Positions 36,358 to 46,342 of a DNA stretch of 64,000 bases are shown in pieces. A model generated the notes under the pieces. That model saw only the letters and a list, made by a program, of their open reading frames with translations. It ran no database searches and was not told the origin of the DNA. This stretch comes from Heliocidaris tuberculata (lineage: Eukaryota > Echinodermata > Echinoidea > Camarodonta > Echinometridae): NCBI GenBank assembly GCA_025618425.1, contig CM046842.1, positions 21,618,840 through 21,682,839 on the forward strand, given 5' to 3'. Within the stretch, counting starts at the first letter, position 1. Each line of letters opens with the position of its first letter. The position numbers and the translations under genes were made by a program.

Positions 36358-37334
36358 ATTTGGTGTCACCTGTGCCTGGGAGGGGAAAAGCGAACTGAAT
36401 CACTGTAACCCTTAGGTCTCTCCTCCCAATATAACCGATTGGGATGTACAGGTGTACCACTACACCGGGGTTTCCTCTTATTCTTCTACGAATAGTGCAC
36501 AGGGGCGTCGCAAGAACATTTCGAAGGGCGGGGGGGGGGGGGGGGTTGTGACATCCAAATTTGCCCACAAACTTTTAGGGTATGACTCCCTTATTTGCCG
36601 AAAAAAGTAATACACCCTAATCCCCCTCCCCCACAAATATTAATGAAAGAAAATCGCAGATGTAGAGCTCTTGATCATACGGGCCCATTTTTGAAAGAGG
36701 GGGCTGACGCCTTTTTCATTTTCAAAGCTTTTACTTTTCGTAGTGAAAATGTACAGAAATTACATTATTATATGAGAGTTTCGTTGTCCAAATAAATGTA
36801 GATATTCTGGCACATCGCTGGCCGGGTATAAGTGGTGGTTGCCCGAATATCGGAACTTTGAAAATCCTCGGGGGGGGGGGGGGCAGGGCTTTAGCAAATT
36901 GCTGAAGAGGGACGCCTTTTCCCCATATATCAACTTTCCCCAAAATTGACCAGTTTTTCCTCCTTTTGTTTCTGTTTTTGTTTTGTTTTCCTTTCCCTAT
37001 TTCTTGTTTTCTTTTCTTTCTTTTTTTTTCTTCTCCTTTCTCGTATCTCTTCCCTCTTCCCTTTCCCTTTCCCTCCTCCTTTTTTTTCCGACAGAGGTTG
37101 CGCATTTGCCGACAATATTTTTTCAGTGCGGGTTGTGCCCCCCCCCCCTCCCCACCAACTCTCTTAAAATCCCCCCTTTACATACCGCTCCTTCCCAAAA
37201 TTGTAAAACGAAATCGCCGTCCGTGGCAAGGATGTTATTGTAGGCTGAAGACACATCAAAGCTCTACATTACTTGTGAATTCATTTTTTCCCCCATTTTT
37301 TTTATATTTTGTTTATTTTCCTTCTTTATTACAG
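36358..37334. other. Poly-G/poly-C repeats and polypyrimidine tract before the GT77 anchor exon
   Basis: GGGGCGTCGCAAGAAC near 36503 with a G run resembles other transposon ends here. 36950-37330 is pyrimidine-rich and would serve as the acceptor tract for the exon at 37335. Promoter and 5' UTR of the gene are not identified. Confidence 0.4.
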
Positions 37335-37416
37335 TTTGCCTATATGCTAGTCATCTGCGTCTATTCTACGGCTCTATTAGGAGTTACTGTCATCGACTTT
37401 GTCAATCTACCTATCT
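37335..37416 (+). CDS. Signal-anchor exon, inferred first coding exon of the GT77 gene
   Basis: An 82-bp open segment lies between a pyrimidine-rich acceptor (...TTTATTACAG) and a consensus donor (GTAAGTAA at 37417). It contains an ATG at 37344-37346 followed by a hydrophobic stretch, MLVICVYSTALLGVTVIDF, suited to an N-terminal signal anchor. The donor leaves one base (T), and the catalytic exon at 40177 begins with the two bases (TT) that complete a Phe codon and stay in frame. Joined from this ATG, the product is about 313 residues: short cytoplasmic tail, membrane anchor, short stem, catalytic domain, as expected of a type II Golgi transferase. Translation could instead start in a further upstream exon. 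The link across 2.76 kb is my inference from phase and topology; an RNA read across the junction would settle it. Confidence 0.62.
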
Positions 37417-37518
37417 GTAAGTAATTCATTTGAAAAGTAAATACAAAATTACCAAAAAATTACAACATATTGAATTATATATGACATATTCATAATATTT
37501 ATATATATCATATAACAG

Positions 37519-37542
37519 ATCATATATATATATATATATATA
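37519..37542. repeat. (TA)n microsatellite
   Basis: Short TA run upstream of the tRNA-like fragment. Confidence 0.85.
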
Positions 37543-37600
37543 AGTTCCTTCAAAGTTCCCTCCATTTATGAAATTTTTTGGAAAGGTTGAAAAAAATATG

Positions 37601-37645
37601 TCTCCGCCGGGAATCGAACCCGGGTCACTGGCTTAGAACGCCAAT
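37601..37645 (-). pseudogene. tRNA 3'-half-like fragment, Arg(TCT)-like
   Basis: On the minus strand: anticodon arm TTGGC-GTTCTAA-GCCAG, then a 4-base variable loop, a perfect T arm (CCGGG-TTCGATT-CCCGG) and an acceptor strand CGGAGAC. Neither a matching 5' acceptor strand nor a D arm precedes it. It is either a truncated tRNA gene or a tRNA-derived retrosequence. Confidence 0.5.
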
Positions 37646-37743
37646 TTCAAAAAGGGAGGACAGCTCTTGGAAACTTTGTTTTAAGCTATGAAACCATTAT
37701 TCTCTCATTTCCATTGCCAAAGCTGTTGTATATGTTATTTCCT

Positions 37744-37745
<2 letters not shown>

Positions 37746-37840
<95 letters not shown>

Positions 37841-37850
37841 TTATATAATT
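37746..37850. repeat. (TA)n microsatellite
   Basis: About 105 bp of TA with CA interruptions. Confidence 0.9.
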
Positions 37851-39564
37851 TTTTAAAATAATATTTATAATGTGGCATTATAGCAACGTGATGACTGATG
37901 AGCTGATGTGATAATTGATTCTGAAAATAAGTAAGATACCGGTTTATCAAACAAAATCTTTTTTTTTAATTCCAAGGGCCAGGCTATCCCAGTTTGCTAT
38001 GTTCAATGTTTTAAAAATGCATGTAGGAAATCATCAGGGGTGGCGATTTCTAGTCACGGCCGGGAGGGAGGGGGGGGGGTCTGTTAAGGTTGTCCCCCAC
38101 CCCACCCCCCCTTTAATAGGGTGCTTCAGCCTCAATACTCATTATTAGCATTTTTTTTTTTTTATTCTTCAAAATTTCCGGGTGGCGATCCCCCCAGAAA
38201 AATTTACGGGAACTACCAGACCGTTTATCAAAAGCCTTTTGGAGAGCTAGATTCCGGGAAATAAAGAACTATATCGGGTTTCTCTTTAGTAGCTAATATG
38301 TTAAAGTGGATTTTGCCTCCATTTATTCTCAGCCCCAGAAGTTCAGCGAATAGATCAAGTTCTATTTGTTGTTTTTTTTAGATAATATAAAAATATATTT
38401 ATAATAAACCCAAATAAAATGCGTGTAACATTTTTTTAAACAAAGTGGGTTTTATCGTCCTGATTGTTTTGTTACCATTATCATTATGATTACAGGGAAA
38501 TCTTCTTTTCATAATCACTGTATTACATGTCTTTTATTCAGTTCTGAATAGAAGAACCGGTACATACTCAGTTTACATGTTTGAAAACAGAAATTTATTT
38601 CCAAAGGAAACTGGAACTCCAGGATGAGCAAAAGCTTGACGCCCTGTGCTCTCTTACAATTAAATACGATCTTAATAAAGGGGGGGGGGGGGGGTTCTAG
38701 TGATGCAGAACGGCAAGGAGAAAGGGAGAATGGTGTACAGAGACTTAAGAGAAAGAGAGAGAGAGAGAGAGAGATGGGGGAGTTGAATTAATGAAAAAGG
38801 ATATAAAGATTAGTGATTGCTGCACCTAATAATTGATAATAATTGATGATAATTAATAATGCATTGGTATTACATTGAAATGCAAGCTCTGAATATTCAT
38901 ATTTGGCCAAGGGTAGGGAAATCCATGTGTCAAGACCAGTATGAATATTTCATATAAAGTATGAATATGCGTAGCTACTATTTAGTAATAAATATATGAG
39001 AAAATAGAAAACTTGATTTTAATGGTGACTTCCAGCCCGTCTCCCCTTGAAAGAAAAGTGTACATTGTGTCCTCTTTTTATATATTGTACCTCCCCCCCC
39101 CCTTTTTTTTGTAGAACTGATAACACTTTTCTTCTTTATTTTTTTGCTTGTCAGAAAATTGTGAAGGAAAAAGAGACCCCAAAATGTGTAATGAACTTCT
39201 CTCCCCCCCCCCCCTTATTTATTTTTTATTTTCATTTTTTTTTTTGGGGGGGGGGTGGCCTTGTCAGAGAATATTGGAGGAAAAGTGGACCCAAACATTT
39301 GTATGACCTTTTTTCTTTTTTTCTTTTTTGCTTGACAGAAAATGTTCGGAGATTTGTGCCCCCCCCCCTTTTTTATATATAAAATCCTGGAGCCGCCCCT
39401 GCCTAGTTTTTTTTGGTTTGTTTTTCGTCATTGCTCTGAAGCCCAGCTCATACGAGGTGTCATTTCGATTACCTAAGCTATTCGAGCTCTTCAAAGGAAT
39501 TAAGCCACACGCAAGTTATTGAAAGTATTGTTTGCACTCTTCAATTTACAGTCACTTTTTTTAA
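37851..39564. other. Repeat-derived spacer within the inferred intron
   Basis: GGGTGGCGAT phrases near 38039 and 38180, poly-G at 38681, (GA)n at 38755, and 39085-39400 a poly-C/poly-G repeat ending in CTGGAGCCGCCCCTG (minus-strand CAGGGGCGGC, hAT-like end). No coding exon recognised. Confidence 0.4.
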
Positions 39565-39972
39565 CCCTTTCATGACAGGAATTATTTAAAGGCTAAATTG
39601 ATCACATTTTGTTCTTCAAATTGGCAACAATAATATTTTTCTTTTAGTGCTACATGGTTCTAACAAAAAGCAATGTCTTTGAAAACAATATACATCATTA
39701 GAAACTTAGTCGAAAAGTTGAAAAAATTGCCAATTTTGATAAAAAATAGTGATTTTGAACCTCTCAATGTGTTGCCAATTTAAGGATTTTGAAGCTTATT
39801 CTCCTTTTTAAAATTCCTGGCATCAAACGCAATATGGTCATGCCACGAAAATGGACACAATGTGTGTAGAAATTTTTGCTTTTTCTACTCCTGCATCTGG
39901 TATATTTTTTAGAGCTCTGAATCAAAAGTTATTGAGCCAAACCACAAAATGTGGTCAATTGTCTTGAAAGGG
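39565..39972 (+). mobile_element. piggyBac-like MITE, copy 2
   Basis: 408 bp between TTAA sites (39561-39564, 39973-39976), collinear with copy 1. It ends about 200 bp upstream of the GT77 catalytic exon. Confidence 0.8.
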
Positions 39973-40176
39973 TTAAACGATATCACTCTTTCATGACGAG
40001 CAAAATACCGGACAAGTCACTGACGCGGTCCTAACGTCAGCAAATGACGTCCAGTGTGAGCCGGACTTAATAAGTCGCACAATTATATAATTGAAGCATA
40101 GTAAATATACAAGGACAATAGACTTCTCTGATATCATATGCTAATGATGGTTATTTTACCCATTCTGTTCTTAAAG

Positions 40177-41045
40177 TTGAAATTCTTTCCGTGTGGAGTG
40201 AGCGATCCGTCGTCCGGGTCCCATATAAGCCGAATGCAGCCCGATGGACGAGAGATACCATCCAGAAAGACCCGAGGAACGGTCCGAACATCTTCGAACG
40301 AGCTCGGCCCTGGACTATTTTATCTTCTACCAATGCTGCTTACCTCGACTTTTGCGACAACTGGTTGGAGAGCTTGAAACGATGCGGCATTACGCATCAC
40401 ATCACGATTTTCGCCGAAGACGACATATCGTACTATTACCTCCGCAATCGTACAGATGTCGACATATCGGTGAGGCGCCCTCCCACGACGAACATACCAT
40501 CTACGTTCCTCGAGTTCGGAACTAACGAATACATCACAATGATAAACCGGAGGCCGAGGTACATTCGTTCTTTTCTCGAGCAAGGAATCGACGTCTTGTT
40601 TTCAGATTTAGACACAGTCTGGAAGGAAAACCCCCTTCTGTATTGCCCTGAAGGATATGATTTGCACGTTGTGGAAGATATGCATAAAGAATACGTTTAC
40701 ATTATCCCTCCTGATTGGTTGGAAATCAATATGGGGTTTGCATACTTCAGCTCCACGAACGCCACGCTCGAAGTTGTCCGAAAATGGGATGCAATGCTCA
40801 CCGAGTTCCCGAAGTCACCCGATCAGGATCTTCTCAATGTGCTTCTAGAGAAGAAGTACGTCCGCGACAAGCTTAAGATTCACGTGATGGATTACCGAAG
40901 ATTTCCAAACGGCTGGCAATACTTCAGTGACAAATGGCGAGAAAAACATTTCGATATTCAGCCGGTCGTAGTGCACAATGATTATTTACACGGGCATGAT
41001 CCTAAAGTTGATCGATTTAAGCGGACCGGTCTGTGGTATGTGTGA
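40177..41045 (+). CDS. GT77-type glycosyltransferase, catalytic (last coding) exon
   Basis: This exon encodes the Nucleotid_trans (PF03407-like, GT77) domain, a Golgi-lumen sugar-nucleotide transferase; plant relatives transfer xylose to fucose, but donor and acceptor cannot be read here. Counting residues from the GTG at 40191, the family start motif SSTNAAYLDFCDNWLESL is near 45-62, the metal-binding DxD lies in FSDLDTVW (137-144), NMGFAYFSSTNAT with a sequon is at 180-192, DQDLL at 211-215, and the closing VHNDYLHG...GLW at 261-282. The stop is TGA at 41043-41045. The GTG is not a start: the frame is open back to a TAG at 40119 with no in-frame ATG before the domain, so upstream sequence must be spliced on. 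The pyrimidine-rich stretch ending in AG at 40175-40176 is the best acceptor. Codon use is richer in G+C than the flanks. Family is confident; exact acceptor is inferred. Confidence 0.9.
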
Positions 41046-41212
41046 AATTTACGTTGTTGTTGGTACGTGTTATGATAGCAATCAGTCAAGTTTCACTATT
41101 ATCACCAACAAAATGTCATTTATTATATCATGATGGTTTGACTTATCTCTTTTGTTTTCTTTTTTTTTTACTTTGTTGTTGTTGTTGTAAGTATTGTTAT
41201 ATTAAAAAAAGA

Positions 41213-41218
41213 AATAAA
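41213..41218 (+). promoter_or_regulatory. Poly-A signal of the GT77 gene
   Basis: A canonical AATAAA lies 168 bases past the stop codon of the glycosyltransferase, after a T-rich 3' UTR with a (GTT)n run. It is the first such hexamer after the stop. Confidence 0.6.
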
Positions 41219-41584
41219 GTATCATGCCAGTTTACCAAATGCTGCCCGTTCTAAATTGGAACCGTCTTGACAAACCTGCACATGTATTGTCCGAAGGTTT
41301 CTCAGAAACAGGTTTTCTATGTCTCTCCAATGCAGACAGGGGGCTCCCTTTGGGATACCTCAATATCTTGAAATTGATAAAACCAGTCTTGGTTTGAAAT
41401 TTAAAAAAAAAATCATTTCCGAGGAAATTGGTTTCGCGCGACTTTGCTTATTTATCAAAAGAGTAAATAATATTCAATAATAACAGGTGCAATGACTTTA
41501 TATATCTCCCTTCTTTTTATTTTTCAGGTGTATCTTTTTATTTTTCAAATGCTTAATATATTACAAAGAAAAAAATGACTTGTT
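41219..41584. other. Spacer downstream of GT77
   Basis: AT-rich; nothing recognised. Confidence 0.35.
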
Positions 41585-41871
41585 ACATTCAAAGGGATAA
41601 AAGGAGCATTTATCAAAGGTAAGGTGAGGGATGAGGTGTAATTATCAAAATGGGCACTTATAAGTATATGGAGCGGGAACTCATTCGAAAGAAAAATGGA
41701 GGTACTTATCTGAAGTTAAAGGGAAAAGTAGGGACATTGTGCCCACATGCATCCCCCGGAGCGGTGCTTCTGACCGAATAGATGATTGTCATTTCATCAT
41801 TCTTCTATGTTTATTTGGGTGATGATGACACAGGTCATCATCCTCGATAAATATTGGGGGTGATATATTTC

Positions 41872-42328
41872 GTAGTCGAGTGGTTTAATCACTTGACTGG
41901 GAATGCAAAGGTCGTGGGTTCAAACCTCGGCATGGCACTTATGCCCTTGAGCAAGGCATTTTATCTACATTGCTCCTCTCCACCCAGGTGTTAAATGGGT
42001 ACCCGGTAGGATGCGAACGTCATTATGGTTGGTTGGATTCAAGCGACTGGCTGGAATACTCCCCAGAGGAGTGGAGAATGTGCACTGTAAATGCGCAGAA
42101 TCGCAACTCAATCCTGTGACCGGGGTAATAATGCTGTAAGCGCTTTGGTCGGTTACATTGTAACTGGTAAGGCGCTATATAAGAAACAGCTATTATTATT
42201 ATTATTATTATTACCATTATTATTATTATTATTATTATTATTGATATAATAATAAGAATAATAATATTATTATTATTATTATTGTTAGTATTATTATTAT
42301 TATTATTATTATTGTTATTATAATTATA

Positions 42329-42406
<78 letters not shown>

Positions 42407-42439
42407 GTTATTATTATTATTATCATCATCATTATCATT
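41872..42439 (+). mobile_element. tRNA-derived SINE with long (ATT)n tail
   Basis: Head GTAGTCGAGTGGTTTAATCA (box A) and GTGGGTTCAAACC (box B), a body with GGCGCTATATAAGAA, then about 250 bp of ATT repeats. ATTTC flanks both sides (41867-41871, 42440-42444), and the paralogue near 35000 is the empty site. It is a different subfamily from the CTC-type SINEs at 21466/26570/52195. Confidence 0.88.
42186..42439. repeat. (ATT)n tail of the SINE
   Basis: Nearly pure ATT with a few substitutions; Ile-run frames here are artefacts. Confidence 0.9.
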
Positions 42440-42850
42440 ATTTCCCCCACCACATTCGATTTAGGTGACTATATTTTCATTTCAATTTTAAAAATATTTT
42501 AGTAATACTAATAACATGAGTGTGGCGAAATTGCATTATAGTGGAAAATTACCTACTGAACCCTCTAAATCGAGAATAATCACATTTACACTTTTAATCT
42601 AAATAATTTTTCTGCAGTATGGCTTTGAAAAAATCATCTCAAAATATATTTTGTGATGGTAACACAGGCCAACCCCCACTTCAATTTTTTTTTTTTTAAT
42701 AATACATCCATATCCCTCCCAGATCAACACCCATGTTGTATAATTTGAAGTAGATGGTTTTAACTTTCTAGTAGTGTAAAAATATATCGGGAAAAAAATC
42801 AGAAGTAGATTGTAGATAAATATTAGTAAATTGATATGAATATATGATGG

Positions 42851-43505
42851 GGAGCCCTATGTCTGCGCACCTAAGATTTTGACCTGAAATGAACAAGAAT
42901 TTCTATAATATTCCTCTGAATCTTAATTTATATTCTAAAGAGCAAGTTTGCAAAAAATCTAATCAAAATTACAGCAAAAAACAATGCTATTTTCACAAGA
43001 AACGGCGGCCGTGTCATTTCAACTTAAAAAAAACAAATAGTGCCCATGTCTGCGACTCTGCGTACTCATTCATTTCATAAGCAGTTCGGGAGTTTTGACG
43101 TAAAAGACACGATATTGAGAACTCAGAATAAGATTTCTGAAATAAGACCCTTTTTCAATATTTTGACTCGTTTTTTGCGTTAGATTTGGGGATCCTCACA
43201 ATTTCGATGAATGTCTGAGTTTCATTCTCCTTTAACTTTGCTCCACACTGTGAAATACCATGCCCGTAGACATATAAAACATCTGGATACAGGTAGGATG
43301 TATAATGAGACGTTGAATGTTTGGAAACACATTGAGACCTTTTCAGTTGATCTCTTCTTTGTTAAATGTCAAAATGAGGGTTCTAATTGGGTAGTATTCT
43401 GGATGTTGATTTGCTACGTTTTCACTTTCATTGTTCTGTTTCTTTTTCTTCATCATTCTTTTTCCTCCAACTACTTTTAGGGATTTCAACTCTTGTTCTA
43501 ACTCC
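42851..43505. other. Spacer
   Basis: An open + frame at 43211-43480 has a CAG|GTAGG donor-like site at 43291 but no family motif. Nothing firm. Confidence 0.3.
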
Positions 43506-43653
43506 GGGGGCCCGTTGCACAAAACTTGCGTTTAATCGCAACTCCTAAAAATCAAACGCAAGTCCTTAATGCGTACTTCTGTTTGGCTGAAAATAAAGTT
43601 GCGTTTGATTTTCTTGAGTTGCGATCAAACGCAAGTTTTGTGCAACAGGCCTC
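43506..43653. mobile_element. Hairpin MITE with GGGCCCGTTGCACAAAA ends
   Basis: Arms 43506-43562 and 43597-43653 pair almost throughout (CTTGCGTTTAATCGCAACT and complement; ATCAAACGCAA inner). The loop is about 34 bp. Confidence 0.85.
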
Positions 43654-44721
43654 TGTTCGGTCATATCTACGGGGACTCCTGAAATAACCCCTTCCACAAC
43701 AAGGGCCTTTTCCTTGAATTTTCACAGGAATGTTACCAGTTGATTGGATTTCATTCAGGTTTCTGAGTCGTTTCTCCAATTTTTTGTTGTGAAATTGGCG
43801 GGAAACTTGCGTTTGTGTTAGAGGGTGCCGTATAAAGCCCAAATTTTATTTGCTAACCTTAGTCGGTATTCCAATATCAAAATTATTCCAATACTAATGA
43901 GCAGACCCAATAATATCCAATGGAGCCAACTTCCCCAAAAAAAGTTATATATGTCCAATATGAAATATGAAATTTTAATCCAAAATCAACCGGATAGAGA
44001 GAGCCTGGGAAAAACACGTCTGCCCAGCGCCTAGCACCCTCTATCGATCGTTAAGTATAATTGCCATTTATATAGCGCTCATATCCGTCACGCTATGACG
44101 CTCATAGTGTTTAGACGTTATTAACCTGGTTAAAGCATGCATCATCTCTTTTCTTTGGCGCGAATGATAGACAAATTTTATAAACGTTAAGAAACATTAC
44201 TTGTAAGTTGTTTTTTTTTTCTAGCTAAAGGGGCCAGGGGAATCGATTTGCCCCCCCCCCCTCCCCCACTGGAATGATTGGGGAAAAGGAGGTAGTTCGC
44301 CATATACACATAGGCGCCGGAAGCCCCCCCCCCCCCCCCCCCACTTTTTGTGAAGGTTTTGTTTCTATTCATTATAGTTACCTTTATGATTTTTTTTTTT
44401 TTTTTTTTAGTAGCGCCTGTCATTATCTGATTCTATAGGGTTACATGAATGAGGGAAAATTTGAAAAATTTCGCGCTGAGCGCCAGATGAATTTGAAGTC
44501 CAATTCCGTATGAAAGATCTATATCATGATATTATTCCTCATATTTACAGAACTATTTGTTTACGGGGCTTGGTCAATGACGGCCGCATTCTATCTCAGT
44601 TAAAGAGATGACTGTGCCAGAGCAATCAAGACCTTCCAAAATTGCCATTTTTGCCGTACTAAGATTTGCGTTTTCTCATGAACAAAATATGACATATTTG
44701 AATGTATTATGAGTGATTTAA
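43654..44721. other. Spacer with a SINE-tail fragment and poly-C repeats
   Basis: TTTATATAGCGCTCAT near 44070 is a reversed SINE 3' fragment; 44205-44410 is a T/C-run repeat. No gene recognised. Confidence 0.35.
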
Positions 44722-45075
44722 GCCTTTCAAGACAATTGACAACTTTCTTTTTTTTCGTTTTGCTCTATAACTTTTGATTTAAAATATACCACATGCATGA
44801 GTAAAAAGAGCAAACATTTCTGCTCATTCTATGTCCAATTTTGTTTCACGACCATATTGCGTTTGATGCCAAGAATTTTAAAAACGAGAATAAGCTTTAA
44901 ATCCTTAAATTGTCAACACATTGAGAGGTTCAAAATTGCTAACCTTGTATTTTGTTCTAAACAACATTACAACTTATTAGAACCATGTAGCACTAACAGA
45001 AAAATATTATTGTTGCCAATTTGAAGAAAAAAATGTGATCAATTTAGCCCTTAAATAATTCCTGTCCTGAAGGGG
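44722..45075 (-). mobile_element. piggyBac-like MITE, copy 3 (reverse)
   Basis: 354 bp between TTAA at 44718-44721 and 45076-45079; reverse orientation and somewhat shorter than the 408-bp copies. Confidence 0.78.
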
Positions 45076-45247
45076 TTAAACCTGTGATGAATTTTACAGT
45101 GTTTGATGGAAAAGAACTTCATAATAAATGAAAACATCAATGAACAAAAGGTTCAGGCGTGTGAAGTAAAGCTGAATATTACTGTTGTTAGAGGGCAAGC
45201 CAAAGATATTTTGGCCCATACATTACCGACCACATCTAAAATTTTGG

Positions 45248-45523
45248 GGTAACCTCGCTAGTCATAAGGACCGCTATTCATAAGGACAACTTATTCATAA
45301 GGACCGCTATCCATAACGCGTGACTAAATGAATAGCGGTTTTGTATGAATAGCGGCCCTTCTACATAGCGAGCAAATCATAGACAAATTACCTCGCTATT
45401 CATGAGGACTTCCGCTCATAAGGACCACTATTCATAACTATTCATAAGGACCGCTACTCATAACGCGTGTTAAATGAATAGCGGTTTTCTATGAATAGCG
45501 GTCCTTATGAAGAGCGAGTGGAC
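45248..45523 (+). mobile_element. Modular foldback element, copy 3
   Basis: 276 bp, collinear with copy 2. Flanks AAATTTTGG and CCTAAAATTT are themselves inverted, so the true inverted ends may extend a little farther here. Confidence 0.8.
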
Positions 45524-45821
45524 CCTAAAATTTCAGTATATCTCACGTCTGTATCAAACTATTAGCCATTTTAGAGATTGGATTAGACAAAACATTAAGT
45601 AAAATGATATCTTTATGTAATTCTATGTTAACAATAACGTAATACAATTTCATAATAGTTTGTAATATTGAACTTTCCTTAAATATTGGCTGTCACGTTG
45701 GAAAATGCAAGGGAAATAGTTTTTATCTTTTATAAAATTTTTTTTCACTGAACAAGGAAAACAAATAAAGTGAAATGTACGTTATTATGTAAGTTGTAGA
45801 GAGTAGTGTATATAGACAGAT

Positions 45822-45862
45822 AGAAAGAGGGAGAGAGAGAGAGAGAGAGTGAGAGAGAGAGA
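45822..45862. repeat. (GA)n microsatellite
   Basis: Pure GA dinucleotides with one interruption. Confidence 0.9.
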
Positions 45863-46039
45863 CATCGGTGGTTGAGTGATTAATATGGAAATTTTACACG
45901 GTGTCCCACTTAGGGCTTTATGTGTTGAGTCTGATCGGTTCGTTACTGACGGACATTTGACAAATTTTGGAAGTTTGAAGGATTGTAAAAAAATAAGTAA
46001 CGAAATGTATACAGCTGTTTTATTATTCTTTGTGAAGGG

Positions 46040-46141
46040 CAGTGGCGCAAATCCATTTTGAAATTCGGGGGGGGGGTCACCACATGATTTTGTACCTGTC
46101 CAAAATGTCTGAAAATCTTTTCTGACAACCCCCCCCCCCCC

Positions 46142-46176
<35 letters not shown>

Positions 46177-46342
46177 TTATCACATTTTTGAGCATCTAGT
46201 TTTCCTCCAAAATTCTCTGACAAAAAAAAAAGTTATTCAAAAAGGTGGGGGGGGGGGGGGGCATTCGCCTATCTTCCAAAAGGTGGAGGGGGGGGGGACA
46301 TGTCCCCCTGTCCCCCCCCCCCCATGGATTTGCGCATTTCTG
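46040..46342. mobile_element. TIR element with homopolymer centre
   Basis: Left end CAGTGGCGCAAATCCAT, right end (minus strand) CAGAAATGCGCAAATCCAT. The centre is poly-G, poly-C, a 33-bp A run and the AATTCTCTGACAA phrase. No convincing flanking duplication. Confidence 0.6.

Larger units (their letters stand above)
37417..40176 (+). other. Inferred intron of the GT77 gene, repeat-filled
   Basis: The interval between the two inferred coding exons holds two TA microsatellites, a tRNA-like fragment (minus strand), a poly-C/poly-G repeat with a GCCGCCCCTG end near 39400, and a piggyBac-like MITE (39565-39972) ending about 200 bp before the acceptor. No other coding segment is recognised. It is an intron only if the exon pairing is right. 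Confidence 0.5.
41585..42850 (-). repeat. Dispersed repeat R, copy interrupted by a SINE
   Basis: Reverse-oriented partner of 34440-35345; the SINE at 41872-42439 splits it at GATATATTTC/CCCCACCAC. Confidence 0.8.

Noticed and set aside
40191..41045. Treating the 284-residue frame as a complete intronless gene starting at GTG
   Set aside because: GTG is an unlikely animal start; the frame is open farther upstream with an acceptor, and the first in-frame ATG falls inside the catalytic domain.
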